This document shows, piece after piece, positions 6,709-10,709 of a stretch of DNA of 10,709 nt. The stretch is from Thermosaccharophagus gerlachensis. Lineage in GTDB: Bacteria > Armatimonadota > Fervidibacteria > Fervidibacterales > Thermosaccharophagaceae. Each line of letters opens with the position of its first letter. The first letter of the stretch is position 1. The position numbers were made by a program, and so were the translations under genes. Under the pieces are notes generated by a model. That model worked only from the letters and a program-made list of their open reading frames with translations. It searched no databases and was not told the origin of the DNA. The stretch lies in NCBI GenBank assembly GCA_041538025.1, contig JBGOEV010000058.1:1-10709 (forward strand), read 5' to 3'.

Positions 6709-8295
6709 TTATCTCTCTGGTGGTATGATGATGATTTCGCTTCCACCAGAGCGCCAAACCTTAACTGGAACTTCTTGGTCCTTTGGAACTTCGTCAACCG
6801 CAAGGGCGAATGAGCGAACATCAGTAACCTGTTTCTGTCCAACTTGCATGATCACATTCCCCGGCTCAATCTTTGCCTTCGCAGCTGGTGAGCCATCTTC
6901 AACACGCATAACGAGCACCCCAGATATATTCTCAGGTATGCGGAACTGGCGCCTGAACTGCGGTGTTAGATTGACCACACTCATTCCCCTCCATGATTGC
7001 CCGCCAACTCTTGCAAGCTCAATCTTCTCCGGGCGCTTAGCGATCTGAGCCTTTAGCTCAACGACTTTGCCATCACGCCATACCTTCACCGTCGTTAACT
7101 TGCCGACAGCAGTTCTGCCAACCATCTGCTGTAGATGACTTACATCCCTCACTTCAACACCTTCGTATTCAATGATGATGTCGCCCTTCTTTATCCCTGC
7201 CTTCTCAGCTGGTGAGTTTGGCGTCACCTCTTCAACGAGAGCCCCATACACTTTACCGAGACCTTTTTGGTAGGCTAAATCTGCGTCAACATCCTTTATC
7301 ATGACACCAAGCCATCCCCTTACAACCTTACCTTTCTCAATGAGCTGTTGCATGACGAACTTGGCAGTATTTATCGGCACAGCAAAGCCTATCCCTATGC
7401 TTCCACCTGTGGTGCTTCTTATGGCTGTGTTAATCCCAATCACCTCGCCACGAAGGTTGCAAAGTGGTCCACCACTGTTGCCCGGGTTAATCGCTGCGTC
7501 AGTCTGTATGAGGTCGGAATATTCAAGTGGTGCTCCAGCCTCTGCAGGGCTTCTACCGACCGCACTTACAACGCCAACCGTAACAGTCTGCGATAGCCCA
7601 AACGGACAACCGATAGCTATCACCCATTGCCCAACCTTAACAGTGTCTGAATTACCAAGCTTAGCAGGATGTAGCTCAATTGCCCTACCTGGTTTTTCCA
7701 ACTCAAGCTTAAGGAGTGCTATGTCGCTCAATTCATCTGAGCCAACGAGTTTCGCTTTGAAGCGCATGCGATCCCAAAGCTCAACGAATATCTCTCCCTC
7801 GCTCCCCACAACATGCCTGTTTGTAAGGATGTAACCATCCTTCGTGACGATCACGCCAGAGCCTACTGGGACAAACTCCTCAACTGTTTTACCCTTCTCA
7901 CCGGGCTGGCGTCTTCTAAACTCCTCAAAGAAGCGCCTGAAGAAATCAAACGGGTCTTCAAACGGTCCAAATTGCTCAAACCCCTCAAACTCCTCAATCC
8001 TGCCCCCAAGCTTCATCCTGACCTTCCTTGCAATGCTAACGACGCTTGGGCGAACTTGATCTGCAACTTGCACGAAAGCTTGCTCAAGCATCTCAGCCAC
8101 TTTTAACGGCTCTTGTGGCGCGTCTTGAGTTATAACTCTCGGCGTAGGTGTATTTGTGACCGGTTGTGCATGCACATTGTTAGCACCTTTCCAAAGCGCG
8201 AAACCAACGACAGCAATCACTCCGATAACCAGAAGTGAAAACCCAAAAATGATGAGGCGCTTCTGCGGTTTTGGGAACGCAACTATCGGACGCAT
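6709..8295 (-). CDS. htrA: HtrA/DegP-type membrane-anchored serine protease with two PDZ domains
   Basis: 528 residues. A basic N-terminus (KPQKR) is followed by one hydrophobic segment (about 14-34) without an obvious signal-peptidase site, so the protein is probably anchored with its protease outside the cytoplasm. The trypsin-like domain (about 85-315) has the full catalytic triad: His161 in LTNRHVVG, Asp191 in SDIALLKL, Ser274 in NPGNSGGPL. A Phe/Glu-rich insertion at 100-130 matches the regulatory LA-loop position of this family. PDZ1 covers about 326-420 (start RGWLGVMI) and PDZ2 about 435-525. HtrA proteins degrade or hold misfolded envelope proteins under heat stress. GGAGGTG eight bases before ATG supports the start. 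It lies between dnaK and dnaJ, where grpE is normally found; this position implies co-induction with the chaperones. DegP, DegQ and DegS cannot be told apart here, but two PDZ domains argue against DegS. Confidence 0.94.
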   Translation of the reverse strand: MRPIVAFPKPQKRLIIFGFSLLVIGVIAVVGFALWKGANNVHAQPVTNTPTPRVITQDAPQEPLKVAEMLEQAFVQVADQVRPSVVSIARKVRMKLGGRIEEFEGFEQFGPFEDPFDFFRRFFEEFRRRQPGEKGKTVEEFVPVGSGVIVTKDGYILTNRHVVGSEGEIFVELWDRMRFKAKLVGSDELSDIALLKLELEKPGRAIELHPAKLGNSDTVKVGQWVIAIGCPFGLSQTVTVGVVSAVGRSPAEAGAPLEYSDLIQTDAAINPGNSGGPLCNLRGEVIGINTAIRSTTGGSIGIGFAVPINTAKFVMQQLIEKGKVVRGWLGVMIKDVDADLAYQKGLGKVYGALVEEVTPNSPAEKAGIKKGDIIIEYEGVEVRDVSHLQQMVGRTAVGKLTTVKVWRDGKVVELKAQIAKRPEKIELARVGGQSWRGMSVVNLTPQFRRQFRIPENISGVLVMRVEDGSPAAKAKIEPGNVIMQVGQKQVTDVRSFALAVDEVPKDQEVPVKVWRSGGSEIIIIPPER

Positions 8296-8417
8296 GTTTT
8301 ATTCACCTCCACCGTTGCTGGTTCAATGAACTCGTGCCATCTCAACCAAAGCTTTTAGACAGCTTTCCCTATTGCGCCGTTCGCATCATCCACTTGAACC
8401 GAGAACACACACTCCTT

Positions 8418-8446
8418 CAACTACTTCCTGAATGAAGAAGCAGTTG
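8418..8446 (-). other. Hairpin between dnaK and htrA
   Basis: CAACTACTTC (8418-8427) and GAAGCAGTTG (8437-8446) can pair over ten positions, one of them a mismatch in the plus transcript or a G-U pair in the minus transcript, around a nine-base loop. It lies 34 bases after the dnaK stop in the direction of transcription and 123 bases before htrA. No T run follows, so it is not a standard terminator. It may protect the dnaK message from 3' decay or partly attenuate downstream expression (inference). No clear promoter for htrA was found in the 184-base gap. Confidence 0.4.
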
Positions 8447-8479
8447 CTCACCTTCCAACGGTATGGGAATAGATGCCTA

Positions 8480-10369
8480 TTAGTTGGACGGCTTAAAATC
8501 TGCATCAATCACATCACCGTCAGTTCTACCCTTCCCATCGCCACCTGATGCAGTTTTCCCTTCACCGCCGGCTGCTGCAGCTGCTGCACGGTAAAGCGAT
8601 TCTGATAGACGAGCCATGGCATCTTTCAGCCTATCCATCGCATTCCTTATCCGCCCCACATCATCACTGCTCATTACCGAACGCAAGTCGTTGATAGCAG
8701 CCTCAACTGCAGCCTTGTCAGATTGAGAAATCTTGTCGCCATGCTCCCTAAGCAAGCGTTCCGTCTGGTAGATGAGGTTGTCAGCTTCGTTCCTTGTTTC
8801 AGCAAGCTCCCTGCGCTTCCTGTCTTGTTCAGCGAACTGCTCTGCCTCTTTTATCATCCTATCAATCTCATCCCTTGAAAGGCTGCTTGATTCTGTTATC
8901 GTGATTGATTGCTCTCTACCTGTAGCTAAGTCCTTCGCCGAGACATGCAAGATGCCGTTTGCATCAATGTCAAATGTGACCTCAATCCTTGGGACACCCC
9001 TTGGTGCTGGTGGTATACCAGTCAAGTGGAAACGCCCAAGCAACTTGTTATCAGCAGCCATCGGACGTTCCCCTTGGTAAACCTTGATCTCAACCGTGTC
9101 TTGGTAGTCAGCTGCCGTTGTAAATATCTCGCTCTTCCTCGTTGGTATCGTCGTGTTACGTGGTATGAGAACAGTCATAATGCCACCGAGCGTTTCAACA
9201 CCGAGCGACAGAGGCGTTACATCAAGTAGCACGACATCTTCCATCTTGCCCGTTAGTATAGCAGCTTGTATAGCAGCTCCAACTGCCACAACCTCATCTG
9301 GGTTAACACCTTTGTGTGGTTCTTTGCCAGTGAGTTCCCTTACAAGCCTTTGAACCATAGGCATCCTCGTTGCGCCACCGACAAGTATAACCTCATCAAT
9401 ATCATTAGGACGCAAACCAGCATCTGAAAGAGCTTGATTGAATGGCGGGATGCACCTTTCAAGCAAGTCCCTTGTGAGCTCCTCAAACCTCGCCCTCGTT
9501 ATGCGCACATTCAGGTGCTTTGGACCTGGTGCAATGTATGGCAGGTTTATCTCAGTTTCCATGAGCGTTGAGAGCTCAATCTTTGCTCTCTCACATGCCT
9601 CTTTCAAGCGTTGGAGTGCTTCCCTGTCGTTTGAAAGGTCAATGCCTGTTTCCTTCCTAAACTGCTCAATGCAATATTCAATGAGGCGCTGGTCCCAATC
9701 GTCACCACCAAGATGTGTATCGCCAGATGTAGCCTTAACTTCAAAAACTCCCTCGCCAATCTCAAGGATTGAGACATCAAATGTGCCGCCACCGAGGTCC
9801 CAAACAAGAATTATTCCTTCCTTGCGCTTGTCCAAGCCGTATGCGAGTGCAGCAGCAGTTGGTTCGTTGATTATGCGCAGCACCTCAAAGCCAGCTATCT
9901 CACCAGCATTTTTAGTTGCTGAGCGTTGTGCGTTGTTGAAATAAGCAGGAACTGTTATGACAGCCTGCTTTATCTCCTCGCCAAGGTATGCCTCTGCATC
10001 TTGCTTGAGCTTCTGCAAGACCATCGCTGAGATCTCCTCGGGCGTCCACTGCCTGCCACCAACCTCAACAACAGCTAACCCATGTGGACCACGAGAAACC
10101 TTGTATGGAACCATCTCCCTCTCCTTCGCCACCTCATCGTAGTGCCTTCCTATGAAGCGTTTGATTGAGAAAACAGTGTTTTGCGGATTAAGTATAGCTT
10201 GTCTTTTTGCTGGTATACCGACAAGGCGAGTCCCATCTTTGGCAAACGCAACAACGGAGGGCGTAAGATTCGAACCTTCGGCATTTGGTATGACCTTCGG
10301 TTCACCTGCTTCAACAACAGCGATGACTGAGTTTGTAGTTCCAAGGTCTATGCCGACTGCCTTTGGCAT
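8480..10369 (-). CDS. dnaK: DnaK (Hsp70) chaperone
   Basis: 629 residues, normal length. The ATPase domain (1-377) shows phosphate-1 IDLGTTNS (7-14), Lys70, Pro141 in VPAYFN, phosphate-2 DLGGGTFD (191-198) and adenosine motif VGGATRMP (330-337). The conserved linker is VVLLDVTPLSLG (379-390), followed by the beta substrate-binding domain (to about 500) and helical lid. The tail is a Gly/Ala/Lys-rich stretch ending DVIDADFKPSN, a usual bacterial DnaK ending. DnaK binds exposed hydrophobic segments and cycles with DnaJ and a nucleotide exchanger. That exchanger, GrpE, is not encoded next to it. The start ATG has GGAGGGTG seven bases upstream. It is the first gene of the minus-strand set, with a long upstream region containing an HspR operator about 175 bases before the start codon. 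Confidence 0.98.
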   Translation of the reverse strand: MPKAVGIDLGTTNSVIAVVEAGEPKVIPNAEGSNLTPSVVAFAKDGTRLVGIPAKRQAILNPQNTVFSIKRFIGRHYDEVAKEREMVPYKVSRGPHGLAVVEVGGRQWTPEEISAMVLQKLKQDAEAYLGEEIKQAVITVPAYFNNAQRSATKNAGEIAGFEVLRIINEPTAAALAYGLDKRKEGIILVWDLGGGTFDVSILEIGEGVFEVKATSGDTHLGGDDWDQRLIEYCIEQFRKETGIDLSNDREALQRLKEACERAKIELSTLMETEINLPYIAPGPKHLNVRITRARFEELTRDLLERCIPPFNQALSDAGLRPNDIDEVILVGGATRMPMVQRLVRELTGKEPHKGVNPDEVVAVGAAIQAAILTGKMEDVVLLDVTPLSLGVETLGGIMTVLIPRNTTIPTRKSEIFTTAADYQDTVEIKVYQGERPMAADNKLLGRFHLTGIPPAPRGVPRIEVTFDIDANGILHVSAKDLATGREQSITITESSSLSRDEIDRMIKEAEQFAEQDRKRRELAETRNEADNLIYQTERLLREHGDKISQSDKAAVEAAINDLRSVMSSDDVGRIRNAMDRLKDAMARLSESLYRAAAAAAGGEGKTASGGDGKGRTDGDVIDADFKPSN

Positions 10370-10689
10370 AAGCGATCACCCTCCTTCAACGGGTTTGGAT
10401 TTGGCAACCTGCGATTCTTTCCACAAACTTCTATTTTAGCGCACCCCATGAAGGTTCGCCGTTACCTTGTTTACCCATTACATCAATATGCTAAACATCC
10501 CAAGTTGCAACGAATATCCTGAAAAAAGCTCACAATTTTTGCACTTGAGTGTAATATACTCAAAACCGCTATAGCATGCATTAGAGAAACGAAGTTGAAG
10601 CATAGCGCCTATAGCACCTGAGTAAATGATGTGCAAAACTCTGAGTGTGACCTTCTATGCAGGCAAACAACCTAAGAGAAAGGTGAGAA
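10370..10689. other. dnaK upstream regulatory region, divergent from a plus-strand gene
   Basis: These 320 bases lie between dnaK (leftward) and an apparent plus-strand start at 10690. They contain the HspR operator at 10544-10564. The best minus-strand promoter I can draw is TTGAGT (10563-10558), 17 bases, AAAAAT (10540-10535), four of six matches in each box. Its -35 box lies inside the operator, which fits repression by occlusion, and the transcript would have a leader of about 160 bases. CTATAGCA occurs at 10569-10576 and 10609-10616. No CIRCE element was seen. Confidence 0.5.
10544..10564 (-). promoter_or_regulatory. HspR operator (HAIR element) upstream of dnaK
   Basis: The plus strand reads CTTGAGT (10544-10550), seven bases, ACTCAAA (10558-10564). 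The known HspR-associated inverted repeat is CTTGAGT-N7-ACTCAAG, so 13 of 14 defined bases match with the correct spacing. The central seven bases are GTAATAT, and the minus strand also shows TATATT inside the site. Together with the hspR gene in the same gene set, this points to autoregulation of dnaK-htrA-dnaJ-hspR. The site could also act on the divergent gene at 10690. Confidence 0.85.
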
Positions 10690-10709
10690 ATGGACATGCG
10701 TATTGGCAT
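10690..10709 (+). CDS. Start of an unidentified plus-strand gene, cut by the window edge
   Basis: AAAGGTG (10679-10685) precedes ATG 10690 by four bases and a second in-frame ATG (10696) by ten. The visible codons give MDMRIG. An in-frame TGA at 10684-10686 closes the frame just upstream, so translation in this frame must begin here. MRIG is a common opening of cytoplasmic enzymes and does not identify the product. It faces away from dnaK and shares its upstream region. Confidence 0.4.

Noticed and set aside
10370..10709. CIRCE element (HrcA operator) upstream of dnaK
   Set aside because: No TTAGCACTC-N9-GAGTGCTAA match or near match was seen; the HspR-type site explains regulation instead.

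Overview
The window is a heat-shock chaperone locus from a bacterium, base composition near 50 % G+C by eye. Five adjacent minus-strand genes, read right to left, are dnaK, a two-PDZ HtrA-type serine protease, dnaJ, a MerR-family repressor of the HspR type, and clpB. A plus-strand radical SAM gene meets clpB tail to tail. HspR-based control is known from Actinobacteria, Deinococcus-Thermus, Chloroflexota, Armatimonadota and some other lineages. A deep-branching, possibly thermophilic bacterium of the Armatimonadota/Fervidibacter kind is a guess that I cannot prove from this sequence.

Layout. 1-415 is a divergent intergenic region. It holds a near-consensus sigma70 promoter on the minus strand (TTGAAA-17-TATAAT) and the first codons of a gene that leaves the window at its left edge. 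416-1912 (+) is the radical SAM protein. Its stop codon overlaps that of clpB (1909-4518, -) in the shared tetramer TTAA. 4519-4951 is a 433-base gap packed with inverted repeats: a strong hairpin, two competing hairpins, and a roughly 150-base element bounded by 22-base inverted arms that encloses a 29-codon ORF. hspR is 4952-5443, dnaJ 5522-6673 and htrA 6709-8295, all on the minus strand. A 184-base gap with one hairpin precedes dnaK (8480-10369, -). 10370-10689 is the dnaK upstream region with an HspR operator. A plus-strand gene appears to start at about 10690.

How the genes fit together. DnaK and DnaJ hold and refold unfolded proteins, ClpB pulls proteins out of aggregates and hands them to DnaK/DnaJ, and the membrane-anchored HtrA protease degrades damaged proteins outside the cytoplasm. 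HspR should close the circuit by binding the operator (CTTGAGT-N7-ACTCAAA, 10544-10564) upstream of dnaK. The standard nucleotide exchange factor gene grpE is absent from the cluster, and htrA sits where grpE usually does. No second HspR operator was found upstream of clpB, and a terminator-like hairpin separates it from hspR, so its control is open.

Most of the window is ordinary, well-recognised heat-shock machinery. I see no wholly new system. The points most worth a second look are the repeat-rich hspR-clpB gap, the htrA-for-grpE arrangement and the promoter/leader at the left edge.
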